This document shows positions 44,349 to 54,608 of a stretch of DNA of 64,000 bases, piece by piece. Made by a program: the position numbers and the translations under genes. Source of the stretch: Flavihumibacter fluminis (GTDB lineage: Bacteria > Bacteroidota > Bacteroidia > Chitinophagales > Chitinophagaceae). The stretch lies in contig NZ_JAKEVY010000005.1 of NCBI RefSeq assembly GCF_021491375.1, positions 232,920 through 296,919 of the forward strand, written 5' to 3'. Each line of letters starts with the position of its first letter. The first letter of the stretch is position 1. The notes under the pieces were generated by a model. It made no database searches. It worked only from the letters and a program-made list of their open reading frames with translations, and was not told the origin of the DNA.

Positions 44349-47300
44349 TTAAAAGTCAAGACCAATAGTGAATGCATACACCGGTGTCAAGGGATAGCGA
44401 CCAAAATCCAGTCCGATTGCCTGGTTGGCTGCACTTGCATCCCTTCCTACATAGGCACCTACTTCAGGATCCAGTCCGCTGTAGTTGGTCAGCGTGAAAA
44501 TATTCTGACCACTGATCGACATTCTGGCTCCTTTTACAATACGCTGTTTGGCGATCAGGTTTACCGGCAGATTGTAGGTTAGCGTTACGTTTTTGAGGCG
44601 GATAAAAGATCCGTCTTCCACCCATTTGCTGGTGGGACGTGCATGGTTGTTATTAGGTCCATAACTGATTCTCGGAACATCCGTACCAGGATTCTCCAAT
44701 ATCACTTTACCACTATTATCTGTATGTGGTTTTGCATAATCCATCACGCCAACCAGCAGGTTGCGGCTCAGGTTGATATTGTTCGGATTGGAGTTAACCT
44801 TCGCGATATAATTATAGATATCATTTCCGTAAGTGGCAGTAATCAGGATGCTCAGATCAAATCCCTTGTAAGAGAAACTGTTGGTAAAGCCGGCGAACAA
44901 TTTCGGCCAGGGATTACCGATAGTAGTCTGATCTTTCTCATCAATGATGCCATCGCCATTGATATCTTTGAATTTGATATCACCTACCCAGAGGCCATTT
45001 GCCTGGTCAATCGGCAGCCGGTTGCCATTGTTGTCTACTGGAACCGGACTGTTTTCGATTTCTTCTATACTTCCGAAAATACCTTCTTCCACATATCCGC
45101 GGAATAGCCAGGGTGCCTGTCCAACTGCAGAACGCTGTGTCCAGTCTTCCAGCCACCAGGAGGTACGATCGATGAAAGCAGTTTCAGAATAGAATTTCTT
45201 AATCTTTGTTTTGAAACTGGAGAGGTTCAGGTTCGATTCCCAACGCAGTTTCTTGTTGTTGATATTAACAGTATTGATTGTGAGGCCCCAACCTTTGTTC
45301 TGTAATGTTCCGATGTTCACCTGTGGTGATCCTACTGAACCCGTACCATTGGTTCCCATGTACCAGGGAAGTGGATTGTCGAGCAGCAGATTGTCTGTAT
45401 TCTTCACATAATAATCGAATTCGATATTGATGCGGTTTTGCGCCATCCCGATATTCAGACCGATATTGTTGGTCCTGGTTTCTTCCCATTTCAAACCTGG
45501 ATTGCTGTACCTGCTTGGCAAAAAGCCGGTTCCGGTTGGCGTGGGTGATGTTGCCATGGGAGAGTAGATATATCCACTTCCGCCCTGGTTACCTGTAGTA
45601 CCGGTTTCCAGTCGCAGTTTCAATTCACTGATAAAGCCTGATTTGAAAAACTTCTCCTGCGAAATTCGCCAGGCAGCTGAAACAGAGGGGAAGGTTCCCC
45701 ACTTGTTCTCCGGACCGAAATTGCCAGAACCATCGCGACGAATGGTACCTACTAAAATATAGCGGTTATCATAGTTGTAATTCAGACGACCGAAATAAGA
45801 TTCCATCGCCCAGTCGCCGGATCCACCAGAGTTGGTTGCAGTTAAGGGATCACCTGCATTCAGATCAAGGATATCATTGGTCAGGAAACCGGTACGTACA
45901 GCACCTGTATTTTTCCAGTTGGATTCCTGCGCTTCATGACTAACCATGATGCCTAGTTGATGATTTCCAAATTGTTTGTTGTATTCCAGCATCTGGTTCC
46001 AGTTCCAATAAGTATTGGTACTATTGCCCTGGCTCAGACTGGCGCGATCATTCACAGCCCATCCTATCCGGTAAGCCGGCTGGTAATAATCGGAATTACC
46101 AAAACCGAGGTTGGTATTGAAGGATGTTCTGAACTGAAGGTCTTTGGTTAATTTGATGCCCACATTCAGGCTTCCCAATATCTGGCGACGAACAAATTTG
46201 TTGGTAGTCAGGGTTGCTATCGCGATGGGGTTCACAGGCGCGAACTGATTCGCACCATTGGTTTCATCCCCGCCACCCCAGCTGCCATCCAGGTTCTTCA
46301 CCGGGATCTGTGGAGTTAATCGCAATGCATTGGCGATGATATTCTCCTGGCTGGTTGTCAGGTTTTCATTCGTCTGGTTGAAACTCAGACTTGCTCCAAT
46401 AGTTGCCCATTCGCGAGGTTTGTTATCCAGGTTTAATCTGGCTGAGTATCGATCAAATCCAGAACCAAGTGCAATACCATCCTGCTTGAGATAATCTCCT
46501 GCCAGGTAGTAGGTTGTTTTTTCATTGCCACCACTCACACTCAACTGATGTTTTTGCATGGGCGCATTGCGAAACAATGCTTCCTGCCAGTCGGTTCCCT
46601 TTCCAAGCAGACTCGGGTCCAGGAATTCAGCAGGCGTTTCACCTCCCGCGATGGCATGAAACTCTTTTACCATCGTCGCATACTCACGCAGGTTCATCAC
46701 ATCCATTTTCTGAGGCGGACGCTGAACACTGTACTGGTAGCCATAATTGAATTTGGTATCACCGGATTTACCACGTTTTGTAGTAATCAGGATCACCCCA
46801 TTGGTTGCCCGGGATCCATATACCGCGGTGGCAGAGGGGCCCTGTAATACCTGGATATTATCTATGTCATTGGGGTTGAGTCCGGCAATTGGGTTAGCCG
46901 AACTCTGTGCGCCGAAACTCACAGAAGATCCCTGGATCTGAACCCCGTCAATTACATAAAGTGGTTCATTACTTCCGTTGATGGTGTTCACCCCGCGAAT
47001 GTTCACAGAGATACCACCACCTGGCTGACCTGAGTTCTGTGTGATATACACACCCGCGGCCCGACCCTGGATAGCCTGTTCCAGGGTGGTATTGATGGTG
47101 CGATCCATGTCCTTGGAGGATACCGTAGTTTGTGCACTGGTGAGGTTGGCTCTTTTGGTGGCACCATACCCGATTACCACTACTTCACTCATGTTGGCAT
47201 TAGCGGTTCGCAGTGTGATGTTTAGAGTGTTGGTATTTCCGACCGGAACTTCCCGGGTTTCAAAACCAACGTAGGAAATCACCAGTACCTCACCTGTTTT

Positions 47301-47522
47301 GGCAGTTAACTTGAAATTTCCTTTTTCATCAGTGTTGTAACCCCGTTGGGTATTCTTGATCATGATGGTGGCTCCGGCCACAGGCAAATTATCAGTGCCG
47401 GTGATCCTGCCGGTAATAGTTCTGTCCCCTGTTTGTGCGGAGAGCGTCTGGGCCAGAAGAAGGCCAAAAAGAAAGACGCAGAGAGGAACCACCCACTTGC
47501 GTGTAGTTTTGGTTTTGTGCAT
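44349..47522 (-). CDS. SusC/RagA family TonB-dependent transporter
   Basis: 1057-residue outer-membrane transporter. Signal peptide up to LLAQTLSA, then a carboxypeptidase-D-like regulatory domain (~30-110: ITGRITGTDNLPVAGATIMI), the TonB box/plug (~118-235: IQGRAAGVYITQNSGQPGGG, LYVIDGVQI) and a 22-strand barrel with the SusC ending (YPLTPVYAFTIGLDF). It imports oligosaccharides with SusD using TonB energy. The ATG at 47522 is preferred over TTG 47528. It lies 137 bases downstream of the hybrid regulator. Confidence 0.94.
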   Translation of the reverse strand: MHKTKTTRKWVVPLCVFLFGLLLAQTLSAQTGDRTITGRITGTDNLPVAGATIMIKNTQRGYNTDEKGNFKLTAKTGEVLVISYVGFETREVPVGNTNTLNITLRTANANMSEVVVIGYGATKRANLTSAQTTVSSKDMDRTINTTLEQAIQGRAAGVYITQNSGQPGGGISVNIRGVNTINGSNEPLYVIDGVQIQGSSVSFGAQSSANPIAGLNPNDIDNIQVLQGPSATAVYGSRATNGVILITTKRGKSGDTKFNYGYQYSVQRPPQKMDVMNLREYATMVKEFHAIAGGETPAEFLDPSLLGKGTDWQEALFRNAPMQKHQLSVSGGNEKTTYYLAGDYLKQDGIALGSGFDRYSARLNLDNKPREWATIGASLSFNQTNENLTTSQENIIANALRLTPQIPVKNLDGSWGGGDETNGANQFAPVNPIAIATLTTNKFVRRQILGSLNVGIKLTKDLQFRTSFNTNLGFGNSDYYQPAYRIGWAVNDRASLSQGNSTNTYWNWNQMLEYNKQFGNHQLGIMVSHEAQESNWKNTGAVRTGFLTNDILDLNAGDPLTATNSGGSGDWAMESYFGRLNYNYDNRYILVGTIRRDGSGNFGPENKWGTFPSVSAAWRISQEKFFKSGFISELKLRLETGTTGNQGGSGYIYSPMATSPTPTGTGFLPSRYSNPGLKWEETRTNNIGLNIGMAQNRINIEFDYYVKNTDNLLLDNPLPWYMGTNGTGSVGSPQVNIGTLQNKGWGLTINTVNINNKKLRWESNLNLSSFKTKIKKFYSETAFIDRTSWWLEDWTQRSAVGQAPWLFRGYVEEGIFGSIEEIENSPVPVDNNGNRLPIDQANGLWVGDIKFKDINGDGIIDEKDQTTIGNPWPKLFAGFTNSFSYKGFDLSILITATYGNDIYNYIAKVNSNPNNINLSRNLLVGVMDYAKPHTDNSGKVILENPGTDVPRISYGPNNNHARPTSKWVEDGSFIRLKNVTLTYNLPVNLIAKQRIVKGARMSISGQNIFTLTNYSGLDPEVGAYVGRDASAANQAIGLDFGRYPLTPVYAFTIGLDF

Positions 47523-47659
47523 AAGCAAGCTAATTGTATCGTTAAGAATGAACTAATTTATCCCCCTCTTCAAAAAAACAGGTATGCTAAACTGTTCTTT
47601 GAGGGTATCAAAATGTTCGCAACCCTCTATTTTTTGATCTTTTGTAGGGGTTGATTTGT

Positions 47660-50600
47660 TTAGTCGGTAGGAAAAGTACCAGGACCTGGTACAATTTTAG
47701 CTTTTCGTTCCTGCTGGTATTGTGAAGGAAGTTGTCCAAAAGCTTCTTTAAAGTAACGGGCAAAGTATTTTGGGTTGTTGAATCCAACCATATAAGCTAC
47801 TTCCGTAACATTATGATTGGACTTTTCAAGCAATTGAGCAGCTCTTTTCAAACGAATCTGGCGAATGAACTCAATGGGCGTTTGTCCGGTTAATGCTAAC
47901 ACTTTTTTATACAGACTGGTTCTGCTCATGTAAAGTTCCTGCCGCAGGTTATCTACATTAAATTCTGCATCTCCCATGTTTTTTTCGATAATGGCCAGTG
48001 CTTTTCTGACAAACTGATCTTCTGCTTCTTCCTCCACTTCAGGTTCAGACGGATTCACTTCTACCTGTTTTTGATAGGTTTCTTTTACCACCGATTGGTA
48101 ATTCAGCAGGTTTTTAATCCGTGAGAAAAGTATATCGTAATTAAAAGGTTTGGTCATGTAATCATTCGGACCGGTTTCCAGTGCCTGCAATTCTGTTTCT
48201 TCTCCTTCTAATGCAGTTAAGAGTATTACCGGAATATGACGGGTCCGGGAATCCGTCTTGATTTTCCGGCACAATTCAATACCAGAAAGGATGGGCATGC
48301 TGATATCACTCACCACCAGGTCGGGATGTGCGCTCAATACTTTTTTCCATCCCTCCATTCCCTGTACGGCTTCGATAATGTTGAAATGTTCCCGTAAACT
48401 ATTTTTTAAATAGGTGCGGAAATCGTCATTATCCTCTACCAATAACAGGGTTGGTTTCTTGAACAATTGCTGACTGCTTTCCAGCACATGTGTCGGATCT
48501 GAACTTTCAAGGGTACTTGCTTTGATGGGAAGGTAAATTCGGAAGCAGCTTCCTTTGGGGTTCACTGGTTCAACCTTAATTTGTCCTCCATGCATTTCCA
48601 CAAATTCCCGGGTGATCGATAAGCCAATTCCACTTCCCTGGTTTAAAATATGTTCCGGTGAGCCGGCCTGGTAAAATGGTTCGAAAATTTTATCTCGCTG
48701 ATCAGCCGGTATACCAACACCATTGTCTGAAACATTGATTTCCAGCAGGGGGCCTGCTTCCCCCTTACAGGTCTTAACTTCCAGTTTTACCTGTCCACGC
48801 TCTGGCGTGAATTTGAACGCATTGGACAAGAGGTTAAAAAGAATCCGTTCCAGTTTTTCCTTGTCAAAATACATCTTAACAGGATCGGTAATCCCCTGGT
48901 ACCTGTATTCAATGTGTTTGTTATTGGCCATATCATTAAACGATGCAGCCACTTCCTGGATATAAGCAATAATGTCAGACTCTGATACCTGCAATCGCTG
49001 CTGATGTTCCTGCATCTTGCGGAAATCAAGCAGTTCATTCACCATGTTCAGCAATCGTTTCGCATTGCGGTTGATCATCTCAAACTGATTGCGCATTTCT
49101 CCCGGGGCAGTTTCAGTAATCAGCTTCTGAATGGGAATGAGGATAAGTGAAATAGGTGTTCTGAACTCATGACTCACATTGGTGAAAAATCGTGTCTTCA
49201 TCTGATCCAGCTCCCGGATGCGTTGTGCTTCCTGTCGCTCTATCGCTAACTGCATGCGAACCTGTTCTCTTCGGATGATCTGTTGCCGGGAGAAATATAT
49301 CAGGGATGAAATCGCAATTACATACAACAGATAAGCCCAGGGAGTTTTCCAGAAGGGCGGTGCGATGGTTAGCTGTAATGCCAGCGCTTCTTCATTCCAT
49401 CCGCCCTCCGCATTCGAGGTTCTTACCCTGAAGGTATAATCGCCCGGATCCAGGTTGGTGTAGGTGGCCATCCGGGTATTGCCATTGGCGATGATCCAAT
49501 CCTTGTTAAACCCTTCTAACAGGTAGGCATACCTGATTTTGGCTGCATTGGAATAGCCCAGCGCTGCAAACTCGATGGTAAAATCATTCTGGTTATGCGC
49601 CAGTTTCAAATCCTTCGTTTCGGTTATAGATTGCAGTAATACATCCCGGTTATTCACTTTTTCACCCACGCTTACTGTTCTGTTGAACAATTGGAAATCG
49701 GTTAACACTACAGGAGGCTGATGCACCGGTGCTTTTAATAATTCAGGTTTGAAAAGATTGAATCCATAGGCTCCGCCAAATAGGACTTCACCCGATCTTG
49801 TTTTATATGCCGCATAGCGGTTAAACTCCCTGCCCTGCAATCCATCGTGTTCATTGTAATTCATGCAGGTGATGCTAACCGGACTTCCATTCTCTGTCAG
49901 TATCTCAATTCGGGATAAACCGGATTTGGTACTTACCCAGAGTTTTTTCTGATTGTCCTGCAGAATGTCGAGGATGGTGTTATCCGGTAATCCGTCTTTT
50001 AAACTGAAGGAGAGAAATTCAGTTTTGCCTCTTGGTAAAACATTGAGTCCGCGCAGTGTGGCAACCCAGATATTTCCATTGTGATCTTCCAGTATGTCAT
50101 TTACACTGTTATAACTCAGCTTGCTGTTTTCCGCCGTATAATTGATAAATCGGCCACTCGACTTGTCCAATACATCAATTCCCCAGGAGGTTCCGATCCA
50201 CAGATTGCCCCTGGAATCTTCCATCAAACTGGTAACATTATCATGATGCAGGGTATTGGGAACACTTAAATTATGGTGATAGAAAGTATTGGTCTTACGG
50301 TCCAGGCGATCCAGTCCTGCATTCAGCATACCAATCCAGAGATTCAGGTTGCTGTCTTCAAATATTGAAAATACACTATTGGCCGCCAGAGAATTCGGGT
50401 CCTGCTCATTGTGACGGTAATGCGTAAACGTTTTACCATCAAAACAGTCCATCCCGCCTTGGTAGGTTCCAATCCATAATTTATCCTGGTGATCCAGGTA
50501 GAGTGCAACAATTACATCATTGGTTAAGGAGTTTGGATTATCCGGTTGGTGGCGGAATTGCCGGAAACTGTTTTGTTGCCGGTCGTAATAAATCAGACCG

Positions 50601-51757
50601 CCTCCATTTGAACCAATCCAGAGATTTCCTTTTTTATCTTCTACAAAGGTGTTGATGTCTTCAAATGGCAGACTGTTCCGGTCGGCTGGCTGATGCCTCA
50701 CAAGGGGAAACTGTAAACTGTTGGGATCGTAATACGAGATTCCTTTTTTATAAGTACCCAGCCAAACAATGCCATCCTTATCCGGATACACTGCATAGAG
50801 TGCATTTTCTGCGATATAACCGGGATGGCCTTCTTTGGATTTCAAAACCTGCACTGCATTTCGATCTGCATTAATAATGTTGGCTCCTCCATGATCGGTG
50901 ATGATCCAGATTTGTCCCGATGCATCCTGCGCCACACCGGTTACGGTATTACTGCTGAGTGCAAGAGGAGTTGATTTTTCATGATACTGCTGAATGGAAT
51001 TGCGCGCCGGATTGTAATGATAGATGCCTTCTGAGGTGTTTCGTTGATAAACCCAGATATCATCCTGCTTGTCAATGAACATGCAAAAACCCAGGGTCGC
51101 TTTGATGTTTTGCTTTTGTATGATCCGGGTAAACACCAGTGGCTTGTCCTGGTCTACATCATATTTTTCAAGCAGTCCGTTGTACCTCACCAGCCAGAGA
51201 TAATTTTTGGAATCCAGTGCCGCGCAGGTAATGGGATTCGGTACTCCTTTTTCAATTCGGGTGGTGCGGATCTGTATGGGTTTTCCTGTCTCTGAAACCT
51301 TGTATACGCCTGCATCTGAGTAGATAAAATAATAATCCTGCTGCTGTTTTAGGATGGTCACCAAACCATCCACCGGCAATCCTTTTGAAAGCAGGTAGCG
51401 ATCCGAACGCCGGCTAAACTTTTCTGTAAAGGGATCGTATAGGTTCCAGGTACTTTGCGTGCGAATCCAGAGTTTTCGATCCGGACCTTCCACAATCGTA
51501 GAAACATGATCATCCATGATGGTGGTGCTGTCTTCCTCGCGGTGCCGATAGGTTTTGAAGCCATAACCATCGTAGCGATTGAGTCCCGACATGGTACCAA
51601 ACCACATAAATCCCCGTTCGTCTTTAAATATGCAGTTGACCTGGTTGTTGGATAAGCCGTGTGAAATATTGAGTTGCGCAAAGCGAAATTCAGTCGCCTG
51701 ACCATTCATCATAAATGGCAGCAGTAATGCAACGAATAAGGCAAGCAGGCGACTCAT
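47660..51757 (-). CDS. hybrid two-component system sensor/regulator (HTCS)
   Basis: 1365-residue one-protein two-component system. Order: signal peptide; two-component propeller repeats (~25-700, many D-x-x-G-x-x-W motifs such as DKDGIVWLGTY); Y_Y_Y domain (~705-770); a membrane segment (~780-800). Then come HisKA with FFTNVSHEFRTPISL, HATPase (DNGVGIPADQRDKIFEPFYQ; GSGIGLSITREF) and a receiver (LLVEDNDDF; VVSDISMP; MTKPF). The end is an AraC-type HTH (PIEFIRQIRLKRAAQLL; VAYMVGFNNPKYFARYFKEA). Such proteins sense an oligosaccharide in the periplasm and activate the adjacent susCD operon. Confidence 0.95.
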   Translation of the reverse strand: MSRLLALFVALLLPFMMNGQATEFRFAQLNISHGLSNNQVNCIFKDERGFMWFGTMSGLNRYDGYGFKTYRHREEDSTTIMDDHVSTIVEGPDRKLWIRTQSTWNLYDPFTEKFSRRSDRYLLSKGLPVDGLVTILKQQQDYYFIYSDAGVYKVSETGKPIQIRTTRIEKGVPNPITCAALDSKNYLWLVRYNGLLEKYDVDQDKPLVFTRIIQKQNIKATLGFCMFIDKQDDIWVYQRNTSEGIYHYNPARNSIQQYHEKSTPLALSSNTVTGVAQDASGQIWIITDHGGANIINADRNAVQVLKSKEGHPGYIAENALYAVYPDKDGIVWLGTYKKGISYYDPNSLQFPLVRHQPADRNSLPFEDINTFVEDKKGNLWIGSNGGGLIYYDRQQNSFRQFRHQPDNPNSLTNDVIVALYLDHQDKLWIGTYQGGMDCFDGKTFTHYRHNEQDPNSLAANSVFSIFEDSNLNLWIGMLNAGLDRLDRKTNTFYHHNLSVPNTLHHDNVTSLMEDSRGNLWIGTSWGIDVLDKSSGRFINYTAENSKLSYNSVNDILEDHNGNIWVATLRGLNVLPRGKTEFLSFSLKDGLPDNTILDILQDNQKKLWVSTKSGLSRIEILTENGSPVSITCMNYNEHDGLQGREFNRYAAYKTRSGEVLFGGAYGFNLFKPELLKAPVHQPPVVLTDFQLFNRTVSVGEKVNNRDVLLQSITETKDLKLAHNQNDFTIEFAALGYSNAAKIRYAYLLEGFNKDWIIANGNTRMATYTNLDPGDYTFRVRTSNAEGGWNEEALALQLTIAPPFWKTPWAYLLYVIAISSLIYFSRQQIIRREQVRMQLAIERQEAQRIRELDQMKTRFFTNVSHEFRTPISLILIPIQKLITETAPGEMRNQFEMINRNAKRLLNMVNELLDFRKMQEHQQRLQVSESDIIAYIQEVAASFNDMANNKHIEYRYQGITDPVKMYFDKEKLERILFNLLSNAFKFTPERGQVKLEVKTCKGEAGPLLEINVSDNGVGIPADQRDKIFEPFYQAGSPEHILNQGSGIGLSITREFVEMHGGQIKVEPVNPKGSCFRIYLPIKASTLESSDPTHVLESSQQLFKKPTLLLVEDNDDFRTYLKNSLREHFNIIEAVQGMEGWKKVLSAHPDLVVSDISMPILSGIELCRKIKTDSRTRHIPVILLTALEGEETELQALETGPNDYMTKPFNYDILFSRIKNLLNYQSVVKETYQKQVEVNPSEPEVEEEAEDQFVRKALAIIEKNMGDAEFNVDNLRQELYMSRTSLYKKVLALTGQTPIEFIRQIRLKRAAQLLEKSNHNVTEVAYMVGFNNPKYFARYFKEAFGQLPSQYQQERKAKIVPGPGTFPTD

Positions 51758-51856
51758 GTCAGCAGTTGGTTGAATAGAAACATTAATATAATGTAATTTT
51801 CAGATTGCTGCCAGCGGTATCAAAAAAGCACCTGATTTTATCAAAATAATACTTTT

Positions 51857-52402
51857 ATGAGCAAGGAAAGTTCAGCACGTTTATGCATTCTCTACATTGC
51901 GATGAGCCTTGATGGGTATATCGCGGGTAAGGACGACAATCTTGATTTTTTAAACAAAGTTGAATTAGCAGGAGAAGATTATGGGTATGCGGCCTTTCAA
52001 CACGAGGTTGATACATTGATCTGGGGCAGGCGTACCTATGATAAAGTGCTCAGTATTGGTTGGGAATTCCATCATCGCGACAAAAAATGTTACGTAATCT
52101 CAACAACCCGAAAAGGTTCAGATGAGAACGTGGAGTTTTTTGCGGATCCGGTGGAGTTGGTGCGTTCCTTGAAAGCATCGCCCGGGAAACATATTTACTG
52201 TGATGGAGGCGGAGGAGTGGTAGCAGCTTTGTTAGCAGCGAAATTGATTGATCGATTAATCATTTCCGTTATACCGCATTTGGTAGGAGATGGGATCCGT
52301 TTGTTCCGGGATGGACTGCCTGAACAGGAGTTGGTTTTCCGGTCGGCCAATACTTTCCCAACCGGCCTGGTACAGCTTACCTATGATGTTAAAATTGTTT
52401 AA
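51857..52402 (+). CDS. dihydrofolate reductase / RibD C-terminal family protein
   Basis: 181-residue cytosolic protein. LYIAMSLDGYIAGKDDNLDF is the NADPH-binding start of the RibD_C/DHFR-like family, and WGRRTYDKVLSIGWE, HIYCDGGGGVVAALLAAKLI and RLIISVIPHLVGDGIRLF complete it. Proteins of this type (YyaP/YwjB-like) are reductases of unknown substrate rather than the essential folate enzyme. It is monocistronic or cotranscribed with the NHL gene 64 bases downstream. Confidence 0.85.
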   Translation: MSKESSARLCILYIAMSLDGYIAGKDDNLDFLNKVELAGEDYGYAAFQHEVDTLIWGRRTYDKVLSIGWEFHHRDKKCYVISTTRKGSDENVEFFADPVELVRSLKASPGKHIYCDGGGGVVAALLAAKLIDRLIISVIPHLVGDGIRLFRDGLPEQELVFRSANTFPTGLVQLTYDVKIV

Positions 52403-52466
52403 GAATCGGGTAAGAGTTCGTTAGGTTGGGTTGATGGAGGCGGAGGGGATTCTGTATATTTAAGGT

Positions 52467-53495
52467 ATGGATCGTAGAAAATTTGTCAAAAACAGCTCCC
52501 TTGCCATGGCAGGATTAATGATCAACCCGATTGATGGCCTTAGCCAGGAACCCCGCTTCGGGCATGGTCCCAAGCGTTATAAGATTGATACCCGCTGGAG
52601 TCAGGCGGATGTGTCTAAAACCCCGGTGAACGACTGCCATGAAATGGTGCAGGACGCTAAGGGGCGCATCATCCTGCTGACCAACGAAACCAAGAACAAT
52701 GTGATGATCTATGATAAGGGTGGCAAGCTGCTCAGTTACTGGGGCACTACCTATCCCGGTGCACATGGACTGACCCTCTTCAATGAAAACGGTACCGATG
52801 TGCTGTTTATCTGTGACAATAACCGTCACCAGGTGATCAAGACAACAGTGGATGGCCGCGAGCTGATGGTGCTGGATTATCCCAAAGAAGCAGGGATTTA
52901 CGGCAAGGCGGAAGAGTATGTGCCTACAGAAACAACCATCGCGCCCAATGGAGATATTTATGTAGCAGATGGTTATGGCAAGGATTATATCCTACATTAT
53001 GATGCCAAAGGAAAATTCCTGGGCTATTTCGGCGGACGTGGAGCCGAGGCCAAACACCTGAAGAATGCACACGGTGTTTGCTTTGATAACCGCGATAAAA
53101 AGAATCCCTGCCTGATTGTTACTTCGCGCGAGGAGAATGCCTTCAAGCGCTATGATCTGAAAGGAAATTATCTCAATACAATTGCGTTGCCAGGTGCCTG
53201 GGTATGCCGCCCGGTTATCAAAGGCGATTATCTCTATGCGGCGGTGTTGCAATCAAGTGATCGCCCCTGGCAGTCCTCCGGTTTCATCACCATCCTGGAT
53301 AAGAACAATAAGGTGGTTTCCAATCCCGGTGGAAATGAACCCGTTTACAAAAATGGGGTCTTACAACCGCTCACGCAGTTGAATCCGCTTTTTGCATATC
53401 CCCATGATGTTTGTGTGGATGATGAAGAGAATATCTATGTAGCGCAGTGGAACTCGCGTAAAGTGTATCCTTATAAACTTACTCCCATCGCATAA
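52467..53495 (+). CDS. Tat-exported NHL-repeat (six-bladed propeller) protein
   Basis: 342 residues. MDRRKFVKNSSLAMAGLMIN is a twin-arginine signal (RRKFVK). The remainder has NHL-like repeats: DCHEMVQDAKGRIILLTNET, YPGAHGLTLFNENGTDVLFI, IAPNGDIYVADGYGKDYILH, LKNAHGVCFDNRDKKNP and YPHDVCVDDEENIYVAQWNS. These resemble the peptidylglycine lyase-type propeller; substrate is unknown. A terminator hairpin follows directly. Confidence 0.8.
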   Translation: MDRRKFVKNSSLAMAGLMINPIDGLSQEPRFGHGPKRYKIDTRWSQADVSKTPVNDCHEMVQDAKGRIILLTNETKNNVMIYDKGGKLLSYWGTTYPGAHGLTLFNENGTDVLFICDNNRHQVIKTTVDGRELMVLDYPKEAGIYGKAEEYVPTETTIAPNGDIYVADGYGKDYILHYDAKGKFLGYFGGRGAEAKHLKNAHGVCFDNRDKKNPCLIVTSREENAFKRYDLKGNYLNTIALPGAWVCRPVIKGDYLYAAVLQSSDRPWQSSGFITILDKNNKVVSNPGGNEPVYKNGVLQPLTQLNPLFAYPHDVCVDDEENIYVAQWNSRKVYPYKLTPIA

Positions 53496-53502
53496 TAAGC
53501 TG

Positions 53503-53538
53503 CTGGCGGAGAGAATTAAATCTCCGCCAGTACTTTTT
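53503..53538 (+). terminator. hairpin between convergent NHL and leuB genes
   Basis: Perfect 10-bp stem CTGGCGGAGA / TCTCCGCCAG with an 8-base loop, followed by TACTTTTTC on the plus strand. The second arm encodes the last codons of leuB, so the terminator of the NHL gene is embedded in leuB. Confidence 0.85.
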
Positions 53539-54589
53539 CACCCATAGCTACAGTTCCGAGGATTTTGTCTTTCGGTGTACTTGCATCAGCAATATCTCCT
53601 GTGCGATAGCCTGCCTTCAGCACTTTGTCTACCGCATTGATCACTGCCTCTGATTCTGCCTTCATTCCGAAGGAAATATCCAGCAGCAATGCAGCAGAGA
53701 GAATAGAAGCCAGCGGATTTGCAACTCCTTTTCCTGTAATATCATGCGCAGATCCATGAATTGGCTCATACACTCCAGTACCATCACCAATAGAGGCGCT
53801 GGCCAGCATGCCCATTGAACCCGCAATCTGTGAAGCTTCATCGGTAAGAATATCACCAAACAAATTTGCAGTTACCACCACATCAAAACGACGCGGATCT
53901 TTAATCAGCAACATGGCAGTTGCATCCACAAATTGGTGCTCCACTTCCACATCGGGATAGTCCTGCGCCACTTTCTGAATCACTTCTCTCCAGAGGCGGG
54001 AAGTTTCCAGTACGTTGGCTTTATCTACCGAACATAATTTCTTGCGACGTGTACGTGCTGCATCAAATGCTTTTCTGGCAATGCGCTCTACTTCATAGCG
54101 ACTGTATTCTGCCATATCATAGGCGGTATCGCCATCATTCTTGCGACCTTTTTCACCAAAGTAAATATCACCTGTCAGCTCACGGAAGAAGAGGATATCG
54201 GCTCCACGAAGGATCTCAGGTTTGATGCTGGACGCATCCAGTAATTCATCAAATAATTTGATGGGGCGAAGGTTGGCATACAATCCCAGCTCCTTGCGCA
54301 TTTTCAGCAATCCCTGCTCCGGACGCACTTTCGCAGAGGGATCATTATCGTATTTAGGATGTCCTACCGCGCCGAATAACACGGCATCGGAGGCTTTCAT
54401 TTTGGCGAGTGATTCATCCGGCAATGCCTGTCCGGTTGCTTCAATGGCTACATGCCCAATCAGGGCTTCATCATATGTAAAACTGTGTCCGAATTTGGCC
54501 GCGATGGCATCCAGCACCTGCTTGCCTACTGCTGTCACTTCCTGTCCGATGCCATCTCCGGGCACCACTAAAATCTTTTTATTCGCCAT
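53516..54589 (-). CDS. leuB: 3-isopropylmalate dehydrogenase
   Basis: 357-residue NAD-dependent dehydrogenase of leucine synthesis. KKILVVPGDGIGQEV opens the protein; YANLRPIKLF, FFRELTGDIYFGEKG, KLCSVDKANVLETSRLWREV and GDILTDEASQIAGSMGML are the substrate, metal and catalytic segments. PIHGSAHDITGKGVANP is the nucleotide-binding loop. It is last in the leu operon, 19 bases after cimA. LeuB also accepts beta-methyl-D-malate in organisms using the citramalate route. Confidence 0.95.
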   Translation of the reverse strand: MANKKILVVPGDGIGQEVTAVGKQVLDAIAAKFGHSFTYDEALIGHVAIEATGQALPDESLAKMKASDAVLFGAVGHPKYDNDPSAKVRPEQGLLKMRKELGLYANLRPIKLFDELLDASSIKPEILRGADILFFRELTGDIYFGEKGRKNDGDTAYDMAEYSRYEVERIARKAFDAARTRRKKLCSVDKANVLETSRLWREVIQKVAQDYPDVEVEHQFVDATAMLLIKDPRRFDVVVTANLFGDILTDEASQIAGSMGMLASASIGDGTGVYEPIHGSAHDITGKGVANPLASILSAALLLDISFGMKAESEAVINAVDKVLKAGYRTGDIADASTPKDKILGTVAMGEKVLAEI

Positions 54590-54608
54590 TGATTGAAAGG
54601 GTTATTGT

